Source of the DNA: Morchella semilibera
Taxonomy: Eukaryota > Ascomycota > Pezizomycetes > Pezizales > Morchellaceae
Assembly: GCA_009192285.1 (NCBI GenBank)
Contig: WBVU01000018.1
Span: 62,001 to 126,000 of the forward strand
Direction of reading: 5' to 3'
DNA length: 64,000 nt
Shown here: positions 24,342 through 36,656 of the stretch, piece after piece
Layout: each line of letters opens with the position of its first letter
Position numbering within the stretch: position 1 is the stretch's first letter
Made by a program: the position numbers and the translations under genes
Notes under the pieces: generated by a model
Databases searched by the model: none
What the model was told of the DNA's origin: nothing
What the model saw: only the letters and a program-made list of their open reading frames with translations

Positions 24342-25561
24342 TGCGGCAGTGATGAGAGATGTGGGCTGGGAGTGGGGGAGAGGGGTTTTATATACTCGTT
24401 TTTCTCTCCTTTAGTTCTTGTAATTAGGAATGAGTGATAAAAAATAAAAAGATCAAACACTCCATAGACCATAGACTGCAAAAACATAACGGACCAGGGC
24501 AGGTAGGTACTATAGACCGGCCGCACCGGGTACCGATCGACAATACAGAGCCCACAACCGGCTAGGAGGGAGGGGGGGGAAATAAGCATTTCATCGGAAC
24601 ATTTTGACATCGTTCCGGCAGAGCACGCCGATCGCTGGATGGACTCCCGTACTGCCGTGGGGGAAACATGGTTGTGGGTTGTGGGTTGGGGGGGGGGTAT
24701 ATATACATGTATATACTTATATCCGGACGCTCGGATCAGCGACGTATGTTCTCTACCGCATGGTATGGATGGCGGGCCCGGGATCGACTGTGTGCGGTGC
24801 TCGCTGCGTCAAGGGGTGCATGTCGGGGTCTCTGTGGGAGAGAGGCTACGTACCTAGATACATGCAGCCACGGGTCAAACAGACAGGTATCGGCACCCGC
24901 AGACAGAGTTGGGTGGGCGGTATGTATGTCTGCGTCGAGTGAGAATCCATGAACACGACCACCAACAAACTGCTGGCCATTGCTTTCCAATAAAGAAAGC
25001 TAACCAATCAGCTTCTTTCCTCATTCTTTCTTTATCGGGAAGATAGTTTCCTTATTTGGATTCATCTTCCCTATCCGAGATATGATCTCTATAAGCATAG
25101 GGGCGTTACCCATCGAATCAATTCACTACTCCTTTTGACGATCCTGCTGCCTATTTTGAGCAGCAGCCAATATCATATTATCTACCACAAACAAGCAGCA
25201 TACCACCACACCCTGATATATTATTGCGTGCGTTGCGGGTAATGTAGAGTCTAGTAATGGGCAACAGATAGTTCTTATATACATCAGAATGTGGGCGTTT
25301 TGGTTAGGGGTCTAGGTGGATAGGCCTAGGTGGATAGGCCTAGTGGAAACTTTTAATAGAGAGAGAGAAAATAGACTTAGTTATATTGAGAGGGTCACTT
25401 TCTTTATAGAGTGGATCGATGTAGCTTGAGAGGCTTTGCTTGGAGAAGTCGGATGTGTTCTATAGTGTTAATTTTGTAGGTAGGAATAACAGCTTATTCC
25501 AATATCAAAAATATCTCTATATAACCTACTACCTACCCACCCTCACCGCCGGCCCAAACAC
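24342..25561. other. Intergenic, 5' flank of AA9
   Basis: No gene is supported. A G8 run lies near 24690. A tandem pair of TAGGTGGATAGGCC units lies at 25312-25342, followed by a GA run. TACATGTA occurs near 24703. Confidence 0.55.
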
Positions 25562-26218
25562 CTACAACCCCCCCGGCCTCGCCCATCCCTCAACGCAATC
25601 AGCCGCAACCCTCACCACCTCAAAAAAACACGGATCCCGCACCATCACCTCCCTAAACCCCTCCAACCCCCCACCCCCACCCAACACCGCAAACAACGCC
25701 TCAACCTCCGCCCCCCCCGGAACCCGCACCTCCCCCGCACCAAGCCCCAAAACCCTCCTCAACCTCGCCGCCTTGACCCCCGCCACCACCCCCCTCGCAG
25801 CCGCAACCCTCTCCCCCCTCGCCTCCAAAAAACACCCCAACAGCCACATCCTCCCGCGAGCGCCGGACCCCCATCCCCGCCCCCGCGCCAAGAACAGCAT
25901 TCACAACCCGCACCTCAACACTCTGCACGGCCAGCACGGCCCCCCGCGCCGCCACCTCCGCCGCATGCAGCCCCGCCGCGTCCTCCAGCAGCGCGCCCAC
26001 CGCGGCGATGCGCTCCCGCGCTGTCAGCCCGCACGAGGCCCGCACGAGCCCGCAAAGCTTTGCGTGCAGCGTGGCTTTGTCCCCCCTCTCCGGGGGTGTG
26101 GGCTCGGGCTCGGGCGCGGGCGTGCGGTGGAGGTGAAGGCGTGGACGATGTAGGCGCTTGCGGCGCGGAAGTCTCGTTGGTGGTCCTGGCGCGCGGGGGT
26201 GGGTGCTTTGGCGGGCAT
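25562..26218 (-). pseudogene. GC-rich alanine-rich protein with at least two frame breaks
   Basis: A block far richer in G+C than its flanks carries protein-like sequence on the minus strand in three overlapping frames. It starts with ATG at 26218 (MPAKAPTPARQDHQRDFRAA...AYIVHAF), continues in a second frame from about 26110 (ERGDKATLHAKLCGLVRASC...EVAARGAVLAVQSVEVRVV) and then in a third from about 25840 to the stop at 25562 (LEARGERVAAARGVV...CFFEVVRVAADCVEGW). The second change coincides with a run of six T. The pieces are amphipathic and alanine-rich, suggesting one alpha-helical protein of about 215 residues. I recognise no family. Either indel errors in the assembly or decay of the gene would explain it. 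Confidence 0.5.
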
Positions 26219-26630
26219 GTTGTGCGGCGGCGGCGGTAGTGGTATGTAGGTTAGGTTTGTAGATTTGTAGATTTGTAGACCTGTAGTATAGCTAATAAGA
26301 GTTTCTGTTGATGGGGGTTATTTGGTAGGAAAGAGGCGTTTTTATATATACGGCCTGCATGGCGGGCTGGTCCCTCGATGTTTTCATCAAGCGGGCTTTC
26401 AAGTGGTGAGCCATCTCACGATGAACTCTTTTTCAGGTGAGCTTTTCAAGTGGTGAGCTTGGTCCGCAGAGCAATTTAGTAATAGGTGTAAATTGATTCT
26501 TAATTGCCGAACTTGAATATTGAGGTTTTACTACAGCAAAAACGATCCAAAACAAATCTCATGAGTATGAGGGGGAAAAAAAATATAAAATCCAAATAAA
26601 GGTATCGATTAGAAAAATATATCATGTTGT
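26219..26630. other. Intergenic before tRNA-Gln
   Basis: The stretch contains a direct repeat of TTTCAAGTGGTGAGC at about 26398 and 26445 and an iteration of TAGATTTG near 26255-26275. No gene is supported. Confidence 0.5.
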
Positions 26631-26702
26631 AGGTCCTACCCGGAGTCGAACCGGGATTACAGGAATCAGAATCCTGGGTGCTAACCATTACACTATAGAA
26701 CC
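26631..26702 (-). tRNA. tRNA-Gln (anticodon CUG), second copy
   Basis: A 72-nt cloverleaf on the minus strand, identical to the copy at 11793-11864 except that the last acceptor pair is A:T (GGTTCTA with TAGGACC) instead of G:C. The anticodon loop TTCTGAT again gives CUG. No intron. Both alleles of the pair keep the stem, which argues that both copies are functional. Confidence 0.95.
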
Positions 26703-29700
26703 GTTGACTTGCACTAATTTTTTGCGCTTTATTATTATCAGATTAGTTAGCATTAAGCGAGCATCAGCGTTAAAATACCTCTGGACTGTTGCGTGCCGCA
26801 TCATGCAAGATCACTCGCCTTGCGGCTAATAATTCCGTCGATAAAGCTGGGTAGATCAAAACTCGTTGCTCGACATGCGACCCTCCTGCTCAAGAGATAT
26901 AAAACTAACTGTGGTTTTCAGATTCCCGATTGGATATATATATATAGCACTCATTCAATTTGCAATTAAGATAAATACTAAAACTACTAATTGCAAGTTA
27001 CTACAGTGGTGCTATTAGCTTTATGCGATTACACACTTGATCAATTGATTTACCCGTATGTCGCGAATTGACTAAGTTAATTGTGTAATGGAAATTTGAA
27101 TGACGACATCAGTGAGTACCTCGCATGAACCGTATATCGCGCCAGAGGCTAGGCGGCACTCAGCTATCCTTGATCGGCTCTATGTGTTATTATCAACCAT
27201 TAAGAGCAACGAATATACCAAACTCAGTCCATGCACAGTCCAGGCTGCGAATCTAACGATTTCACCCATCCAAGGGATAGCGGCTGATGGTGGCGCGATA
27301 CCGATGTGAAGGACATGGAAAATATATCCGCGGCTGTTTAATTCTGTAGTTCATCAATAGCTGGGGCCGAGATGTGACATTTGACAAGGAGATTTTATTT
27401 CTAAACACTCCACCTTTTGATGTATTCAAGGGCGTAACTAGTGATGTCGATTCTCGTTGACGTGTAGATCGGGCTTCATGACTCTTGGCTGCCATCGCAC
27501 GATCACATATTGGACATCGATGTTGATCACGCCCTCCTGGCGTAGTTCTATCCCGCTGCTGTTTCGGGTCGCGGTTCAGCTCGTGCCAAGGATGATGATA
27601 ATTTATCGAGCATACCGCGACACCCGAAGTAATCTTAACTTTCTGAGTATAAGCGCTGATCACGCCTGTGTAGGCAATGTTGTGGCTTAGTCACCGTCAC
27701 CGTCACAGAAAGCAGCCGACGAGTGACTTGGTCCACCGCGCCTAGGGTCGGATGCGAATGCTCAAGTGACAGGTGTCGAATTTGAGGGGAGTACAAGAGT
27801 ACCGAAAGGCCGTAAATATTGCGGTCGGCGGAAACTTGAACGGACTCATTTGACCTCTGCGTGGTCCAAAAGCAGGTTGTTAATAACTCGAACAAAGGGA
27901 AATCAGAAACTACCTTGATTAAGGGCATTCATACAAGCCAAGTTGGAAAAAATATCGATAGGATTGAATATGCTGGTATTAACCACATGTGGTCACATGA
28001 AGAAGGAGGGCATTCAAGTTTCTGTTTTGTGTTTACAAGGTCATAGACCGGGCGCGATCGATGAGCTGAATGCTCTGGATTAGACCACTATCTCCAAATA
28101 CAAACACTCAGGTAAGCCCGGAATCCAGAAGCTGGAATCGAGGTGCTGTGGGTGCGCACAGGACCAAGAGAACATAGTAGGTAGAGAAAGTGAAAGGTGA
28201 AGTAGGCGAAGGGAGGCCAGGGATGGTCCGTAATTACATGTAGCTCTAGTGGTCGGGACGTGATTTCCTAAGGTAGAGACTGCATTTTAATTTTAAAAGA
28301 GTCAGTCATGAGTGAGCGAGAAGCACCGTCTAAGTCCTCCAAGTTCCAATCATATCCTTTATCGTTTCTAGATCAGGTTGATGTTTTGCCAGGGACTTGT
28401 CTAGGCAGATGTATGAGAATCGTGTCTCTATAGGTTCGTTATCAGAAAACAGAGTTATAGGCAGCAATGAGTGTTTAGAGAGAAAGTAGACAAGGAGGTT
28501 TCGTATCGAGGGCGGAGTCAACAGAAGGGGGGTGATTCAACACAGTAGAGTGAACAGAATATGGTGTGAGAAAGGGTTTCCAAGCCCCCCCTGGTTGAAA
28601 GCGAGGAGCTACATGGGACTACCCCCTCGACAAGTCTAACCTTACGTTATAGTAAAGGCCCTATTATCTGTGTGGTACCATGACGTGGTATACGTATATA
28701 GAAAGTAGAGGCCGTACGTGATTATGAAGCAGGATTCCGGATCAAGGGAGACAACGCGGGGATTGAAAAAGTAAGACGAGGCAAGGGCAAAGGCAAGGGA
28801 AAGGCGGAGTTCTTTAGAACATAGTATATGAGTTGATCTAGCCTGGTTCAAGTAGACTATCTAGGCATGTCATGACTTGGTGTTCACCCCCAAGTGAGAC
28901 TTATCGGCTGACAGTAATCAATAACTCAAGTTTCTGTCAACCAATGCAAAGAATGATCTCTTTCGGATATAATGTTCAACTATATGCATGTAGTAAGTGT
29001 AATAAAACTTGGTATTGTGAATACAACGGAAGCCGTCGGGTAAGCATAAGAGCATCGGGGGACCCCCGCGCGTAAATGCCTATCTCGTCACATATGTGTC
29101 TAGAGACCAACATGGTTTATTCTAGGCGGTGCAAAACACTGTACATCGGCTGGTTAAATCACACCGTCTCTCAACTAGCATGGGAATCCGCCAGAGGGCT
29201 TAGTATATTAGGACGTCTAGCCTAAAAGTTAATAAGAAATATGAGTGATATTTGGTGATGCTCGTTCCGTAATTATGACTTAATGCAATGCATAAAGCTA
29301 GGTATCAATTACATGTATTCAACCCAGCAACATGCAACCGAGCTTATCGAGTTTGAATATAGGCGGCGTGGATAAGATGCTTTTGTGACCGATCGATCAT
29401 GATCACGCCCGTGGCTATAACATGGTTGGTGGGTCGAACCCACAATTACGCAAGGCGGACCGGCCACCAAACTAGAAGGCGACAAGGTAAAAAGGAAATC
29501 TTCAATCTGGCTTGATCCTTAATCTCAATCAACGTCTCTATTGAAGCTAGTTTTAAATTTCGACAATAAAATTAAAACTGTAGCACAACTAACTTCTCTA
29601 TTAATTTTGATCAGCCAAAGGTCTTTCAGCACTAGGCTATGCGGGCTGGGCGAGGTGACACCAATTACCTGGTGCCTGTTAACCATATGTGCAAAGCCTT

Positions 29701-31547
29701 TGGTGCAAACCGGATGAGCCATCCTTTTTGTAAGGTAAAAATGTTGATTTTAGGTAAGAAGATAAGGTAAGTTAGGGTTGTCTTGACTATGGGGCCTACC
29801 GCAGTGGGTCGTTATGGCGAAGCGAGGCAAAAAGTCGCTAAAACCTCGAGAAAAGAATACCCACATTAGGTACTTACTCACTTAGTGGAGGCCCAGAAGA
29901 AGAATAGTCAAGAACCCGCGGTTATTGGCCATTGTTCAGGTATCACATCCTATGTCCTTTTACGTATTTTGCCTCTAGTCCCAGGCTTCGCCGTTCGGGT
30001 ACCTTATCATGCAACGTTTATAAATTTAATCCACGACTTCATAAATAACAAGTCTACCAATACCCAACTAGTGCAGAAAAACACATACTACATGTAGATG
30101 TCTTATAAAGTCTTTTGTGTTGATCTAGATTTCGTGCCATCGTCTAGTACACTATGTACTGATCATTATCCCATTACGACCGTATCATCAATTACATGTA
30201 TGTACCACGAGAGACACGATTACAAGAGAAAAGGGTCCAACATATACTTGATAAGCCTGGAACGCATTCCGGTTTGACAGGCGGCACAGTGACTGCGGTT
30301 ACACTAAGCCCAGCAGAACATTCCCAAATATCATTGGCTGTGATTAGCCGACAACAACCGCCAAAGTACCCTGAACCGCCAACACCCGACCCCACGTACC
30401 ACCCAATAATCATTACAAGTGTAATGGGGAATGCTTAGAGGGGTTAAGAGGAAAACGATAATCAACGGATTATAGGACTTAGTTAGGAATAGAGCTCCGT
30501 CTATCAATATTCGCCAATTGCAACTTTAGTGGCCAGTCTCAAAAACAAACAACAGCGCCATTGTATATAAAGGACCATTTCTATGTACCTATATGGTTAA
30601 TGTGATTTCCTAGTGTTATGGTTTCCCTAAGTACTTAAACGTTGTAATGCAGCTGGGACATTGCTGTAAATGTAGTGAACTTCATCAATCCTGCAGTCTC
30701 GGGGTCGGGAGTTGGGGTGCGGCAGGTGAAGTAGATATGGAAAGGGGTTTGAACCAATCGAGATTGTTAGATAGAGTAGAGGGTCTAATTCATTTAGCGT
30801 TTTGGCTGCTCAGTTTATAACATGCATATGTTCGTTAACAGTCAATAGTTGTGAGCAAATGGGACAAAGGCCATGATATACACCTCCATAACCGGAGCTT
30901 TGACAGAATCACGCCTTGTAATTAAAGTTAATTTATTCTATAAGTACTTCGTATCTCTAAAGAATTAAAGACGACTGATTAACTAGCACAGCACTACCTA
31001 ATTATAAGCGAGCTTTCCTTTTTGCTTTCAATCCGCCAATAGGATAGTATAGTATGCAGCTAATAGAGGCCCTAGATTTCTCCCAACCGAATATCACATA
31101 TATAGATGTAGGTATTCGAGTATGCATTACCATTACCAATCGAACACGATTGTGACTGCATTGCCGTAGAGATAAGGCGCCGCGCAATGAAGTTACATCT
31201 AGCGAGCTTAATTACTGGGCAGTAAAGCTTTTGGTTAGCACATAGTTATTACTGTGAAATACTCAACCATTGGAGGGCGCTAGCTAGGCCGGAGTACAAA
31301 TATGCAAGGCACTTAAGAATCATGCGTAGCCATAATTGTATATATTCGATGAAATCTGGGGTTAATGCCTAAATTAATTCCTGTAATATTGAATTGAAAT
31401 AGGGGGCACGATAGAAAGTAAACATCTATAGATACGTACGTATCTAGCTAGACCGTACACACCACCGAATGGAGAACCAGAAGAAGACCTACATACTACA
31501 TGTAGGTAAATAACAGCTCCAGACCGAGGATTGGCCTTGGGCTATTG

Positions 31548-31631
31548 TCTCTCTCTCTCTTTTCTTTTCTTTTCTTTTCTTTCTTTTCTTTTCTTTTCTA
31601 TTCTTTTCTTTTCCCTTCTTTTCTTTTCTTT
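31548..31631. repeat. Polypyrimidine (TTTTC)n tract
   Basis: The tract begins as a CT run and becomes tandem TTTTC/TTTC units with a few interruptions. The purine-rich strand could form triplex DNA; no associated gene is visible. Confidence 0.9.
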
Positions 31632-33599
31632 GTGTTGCATGCTTGTACAAAGCTTGCTAGAAACACATATTTAACTTAGAAATTCGAAAACCAACACTAA
31701 GCGGGGTGAAGAAGGGGGCGGGGTCGAGCAAACAGTGTATCCAAGGCACCAAGCTTCAAGCATCAAAATTCCATCAATGATGGCCCTAGTTGAGGTTATG
31801 ATCTAGTTGGACATGTTTGTCAGAGGTGGCGAATGTTGCAATTGAGATCCGGCGAGTACCACTCTTGTAGCTAGCCATAACTTGTGAACTTTAACAAATT
31901 TTATTGACACCCGCGCTTTCTTATAGAGGCTGTGCCCTGATCAAATCCATCATAGCAGAAATTGCTTAATGGTGTTGGTGTGTATAGCTTACTACATTAT
32001 CAACGCCGTACTCCTTCGGGGTTAAGGGCGCGCGCGAGTGGCGGTAAACAGGCAAGCGCGAATTAGATATAAGGCAATGTAATAATGCTAATGGGGAGAA
32101 ACTTCTTTATTAACCTTAGTGCCCGCCCCTGGCGTTAGGAACATCAACTCCTCCGGATTTTTATGGCACGCTTTGTCGAGTCGATATCACAAACTAAGGT
32201 CGAGCATATATTACACCAGATATCCCATCTTTCTTACGTCTCTCGGTTTCATTTTTCGGCGTTTTCAGTGTAGGCTCCATTTGGATGACCGGGTCTAGCG
32301 GGCTTACCGAGTCTATTGGTAAGCAGATACATGTAGTGATAAACATAGTACGTCTGAATTCCTATGGGCTATAAGAGACCCAGGGAAAATAACCATCAAC
32401 TTCAGGGGTTATTATTGGAAACAAACCATAAACAATGGACTCACAGGTAACAACACTGCACACTCATTTCCATATTTTTTATTTGAATATTTAAAATTTC
32501 TCACAGCTATCAGCATCTTCATCACAGATCTCCTTCCGCACAAACCCGGAAACGTTGTTCTGGTACTAAGATGGCGTGGGTCGAGTCTGGCCTATTATGT
32601 GTTGGCAACCAAATAGGTTGGTCTGTTGCATCTCCCTACTGATTTGGTTGATTCAAAACTCCGATACAAGTGAAAACTTAGAAGATAGTCCGGACGCATC
32701 CAGACAGGGCTCTGGAACGATCGAAAACCTCATCAATCGTATAAGTCGACTAGCAGCTATATACACTCGCGCGTTAATTAAGTCCTGAGAAATTTTGTGA
32801 GCCCGCTGCTACCAAGAATTCTCATGACTTAATAATACGTGAGTATATATATATATGCAGTCATTATATATATGCATGAAACTTTAGCTTAGGGCTAGTT
32901 CCAGAGCATATACAGCGGTGTTTCTTCCTAGCTGCGATGAATTGGGGCGGGAATGGTTCGATATATATTTAATCGCTACATTCTGTCCCTCCCAGCGAGA
33001 TTTTCCGTGGAGTGAGACACTCATACATGGGAGTTCCGAACTGTCAAAAGCAAGGGACGACCTCGCCAGCCAGTTGGTCGCGAGGCCTGATCTTGTGTGA
33101 CATCGCCTTGTGGAAATTCCTCTCACCTGGTTGTGGGGATCTGGAATATCTGGACATGTTTGAGATGAACTGACTTTCGCTTATCTCACCACCAACCCAC
33201 TCGATGAATTACTAAAACCAGCCACCGCACGTATATCAAAAATCAATGGCTCTCCGAAGGATTCGCGACATCATGACTATGCGCGTACAGCCACATCGAG
33301 ATCCTGATATTTTCACAGGCTTGGGCGAAAAATGAGAGGGACTCTAGCTCTGAGGCTTTGAAAGGTCTAGCACGCGAAAACAACAGTGAGCATAAAAAAG
33401 AAAACAAGAAAAGCGAACGTTGAGGGAGAGAAATATACGAAAGGTTTTATATGCCATACATTCACTAGTTAATAGTGAATCAAATGGTAGCGCTATTTTA
33501 TGTCGACGCATCCAAGAATCTTATAAAGGATGCTTGGTATAAGTACATGTATATACTCCTGTTCTGGATATGATTATTGTTGACACATCTATCGCTCTA

Positions 33600-33733
33600 G
33601 GGTCCGTTCGGTTGATCAATTGACACAAAAATCCATAGAGTAGACGTTACAATCCATGGATTGGGCCTAATAAAATAATCACCTCGACCGAGGTGTTTTT
33701 TTTATTCAACTCAACGTCAACCGGACGGAGCCC
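33600..33733. mobile_element. MITE-like element with TA duplication
   Basis: Imperfect terminal inverted repeats GGGTCCGTTCGGTTGA (left) and TCAACCGGACGGAGCCC (right) flank about 100 bp, and a TA dinucleotide lies immediately outside each end (33598-33599 and 33734-33735). The interior contains a second palindrome, CACCTCGACCGAGGTG. TA target duplications point to Tc1/mariner-type mobilisation; no coding capacity. Confidence 0.7.
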
Positions 33734-36233
33734 TAGTCTTATCAATCAGGGATTTTCTCAGCAAACCGACCCAATACTGCTACCATGAAAGTTTCAACGT
33801 ATCTACCTGCATGCGTGCTGTATATATTCAAAGATAAAGGCCTTTAATTCACGACCATGGTACTTACATCAAACTCGCTAATATAACGTTCCTGTGCCGC
33901 CCGAGGATCGCGGCTGCCTATCTAAATTATAAACCGGCCCTTACATGAACGAACAAGGCCACTTTTACAACAAAAGGAAATACGAAAAGAACATTCTAAG
34001 ATTCTTATAAAGTACTTAGTTGTACATTTATTTACATATGTTCGTAAAGTTTTTTTTCCCAAGGAACTAACATGTTTGCATGATTTAATTTCCAGGCAAC
34101 AATAATAGTGAATCATTGGATTATGTTCAGCTTCCGTTCAATTGGATCAAGTACATAAAACTCACTAACGTTATAGAGATTTGCCACCGAGATACAATCG
34201 AATTCGAGAAAATATTTTCCAACTACTAGTGCGAGGCTCTGTTCGCTAAAGTCCTGATTGCCTGATTGGCTTGCTGTGCCATAAATTTCAGCCAGCGGTA
34301 GCAATTAGCGCTGAAAAACCCTTCGAATCACAAGTACAAAGGACTTATTGTTACTAGTATTTAGCCATATTTCTCAATAGGGAACCGTATATATCCCTTC
34401 CTGCGTCTTGGAGGCTCAGTCAACCCATGACTAACCACTTCCCCACTTCACGGCATTCCAGCTGCTTGATAGATGAAATCAGCACTACACTATAGCTAGG
34501 CCTTCGGCTAAACAATTGGGTATTCTCTATCTAATCAGCCATCGGTGGCAAGAGGCCCTTGCATGGCAATCTGCGACGCAGGTACACGGCTTTAGGTAAG
34601 TGCCCGACTTGATTGTGTTTCGTTCTATGTATTCGGGGGGTCTTAACTCAAAATCTTTCTAAGGCAACAACATCATCTCTTTGGGAGTCTACCTTCTCCA
34701 TATCCTCTCTGACCGTTCACCAGAGTTCCAACTCGATCCTTTTAACGATGGGAAAACGGGACAAGTTAGCGAGGTCTTCCCCTGATCTGAGCGGCTATTT
34801 TGGGCGACCCATATGCTGGGCGCGTATATCCTGTACCATTGCAATGATTGACGCCTGCGCGCCACATCCCCCGTTACGGAAGAAGAATCCGAGGTTATTA
34901 AGCCTCAGGGGAGAGAGAAAAACTAGAGTTATAAGTGGCTTTGATAAAAAAAATTGGCTTGGAGTACTCTTACTGATTTATTATTTCTTGAATCCGTAGC
35001 TAACTAAAGCATTCATTTTTCGCGGGTTGGACTCGAGACAATAACCACGAACTACTCAACCCCGCCACAAAACAATTATCTAATTCTAGATCAGAGCTTA
35101 TGTTGAGGGACGCAACGCATGAATTCCCTTTGTTAGTTGGGGTGCCCAGTATTATCTATCGCCTTGAAAACCACATTCACAGCATTCAACTACCTGTACC
35201 AGCTACTTAATTTGTTTACTTGAGCTGTTATTACTAAACGAAAAAGAAGAGAGGTATATCGCGTGCCTGGATGCTTAAAACGTCCACTTTAGTAGTACCA
35301 TTCCAGTTCCATGGTTTAAAGCGATCTAGAATCGGTGATATCAAGATCCAGGTGGAGGCTACCAATTGTCACTGCCTACTGTGGCGGGGGTCAGGTTTCT
35401 AGTTCAGTGCTTGGACCATTGGGGGACCTACGGATGATGCAGCATGGTCAGTAACTTCTTGGTACCTTTGTATCCTGCAAGTCAATCCCCGGCTTTCTTA
35501 CACATTAAAACGGTTTTCAATGCAGTTGGGACACATCCAATCCCCACCTTTCTTTCACCCATCAACCCCAGACGTAGGTCACCTGAGGTAGCGTCGCACG
35601 GAAGATCAAAATTTAGGGATTATTGCCTTGTGAACTCTCGGAGCATTTCAATAACGCACACATGAACCATAGGCCCAAAGGGGCGCGGCGAGGCCCTAAG
35701 AAACCGTTAGGAAGCCTCGAATACACCATATATCGGGATTTACCTAGCTTCCTGCAAGATTGGGCGTCATAGGGCGAAGCTTGGACACCATGATTACATG
35801 TAATCTTCCGAGATCACGGTACGCTAGATGTCTGTCCGAGATCAGTCGAAACAATTTTGTGGCCCTCTACGGAGGTAGAATTTCCAACTATGCGGCGGTG
35901 GGAATCATTGTGCGCCTTGCGCATTTGATTGAGTATGTCCAACTCGACATGATAATTTTCTCAACGTCGCAAATCGCGTTTAAAGAGGGTACTTTCCCTC
36001 CGTCTTTCGATTCTCTATTCCATCTCATACTCACAGCATTCAACACTTAAACGCGCCTACCGCCATTCACATTCCTAGTTCCAGCTCTAGCTATCATCCT
36101 CGAACCTCAAGTTATTTCTATTATCATTTCTACCACTTATCCTACTATCATACTTAGCTATCAATCCGATCAATCAGTTCCCGCACCTCACCAATATTCT
36201 CTCAAGCTCAATTAGATCCATTTTTTTCGAATA

Positions 36234-36656
36234 ATGTGTCACTTTAAAGTTGTAAAGTACAGCGGCTGCGGTTGTGAGCTCAAGCTTGTTGTAGCTTGCT
36301 GCCCTCAGGGAGATGGTGCTGGAAACTGCAGCGGAGCATCCAGATACGAGAGGGTGCTTGTGGCTGGTGTCTGTGAACGCCCGAATTGCAGTTACTACGA
36401 GTCTCAACGCACCAGCGGAAGATGGGCTTCTATGCGCTCAGGTTTCGCTCCAGATACCCATATTGATTTCGAAAACCTTGGTGTTTATTCCAAAGGCCCT
36501 AATCCTTCTCCCGCTGCGCCGAAACCCACTCCGGACATCCCAATGCCCAGCACTCCTAAGCCGTACCTATACGATATGAAAGAGTGCTGCAACTATTCTC
36601 AGGGCCCATACGCCTCCGTCGACGTTAACTCAACCTACGACCTGGAGCTGGAATAG
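36234..36656 (+). CDS. Small cysteine-rich hypothetical protein
   Basis: A single-exon 140-aa protein starting MCHFKVVKYSGCGCEL. Cysteines fall at residues 2, 12, 14, 22, 23, 32, 47 and 52, with a His at 3, in the C-x9-C-x-C pattern seen in many uncharacterised small Pezizomycotina proteins that probably bind zinc. A proline-rich linker follows (about residues 88-108, PSPAAPKPTPDIPMPSTPKP), then a tyrosine/cysteine-containing tail. There is no signal peptide, so it is probably intracellular. GC content and codon use stand out from the AT-rich flanks, and a CT-rich leader with an AT-rich Kozak region precedes the ATG. Function unknown. Confidence 0.7.
   Translation: MCHFKVVKYSGCGCELKLVVACCPQGDGAGNCSGASRYERVLVAGVCERPNCSYYESQRTSGRWASMRSGFAPDTHIDFENLGVYSKGPNPSPAAPKPTPDIPMPSTPKPYLYDMKECCNYSQGPYASVDVNSTYDLELE

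Larger units (their letters stand above)
26703..36233. other. 9.5-kb gene-poor AT-rich region
   Basis: No convincing protein gene is visible on either strand. Items seen: a tRNA T-arm-like relic near 29420-29470, a TTTTC-type pyrimidine tract at 31548-31631, a 134-bp MITE-like element at 33600-33733, and nine TACATGTA palindromes from about 28233 to 35801. TA-rich composition is compatible with old repeat-induced point mutation, but I did not compute indices. Confidence 0.5.

Noticed and set aside
27262-27663. 133-residue minus-strand open frame with a CPIC motif
   Set aside because: Starts at GTG, and a single Cys pair in charged sequence is not enough for a zinc finger.
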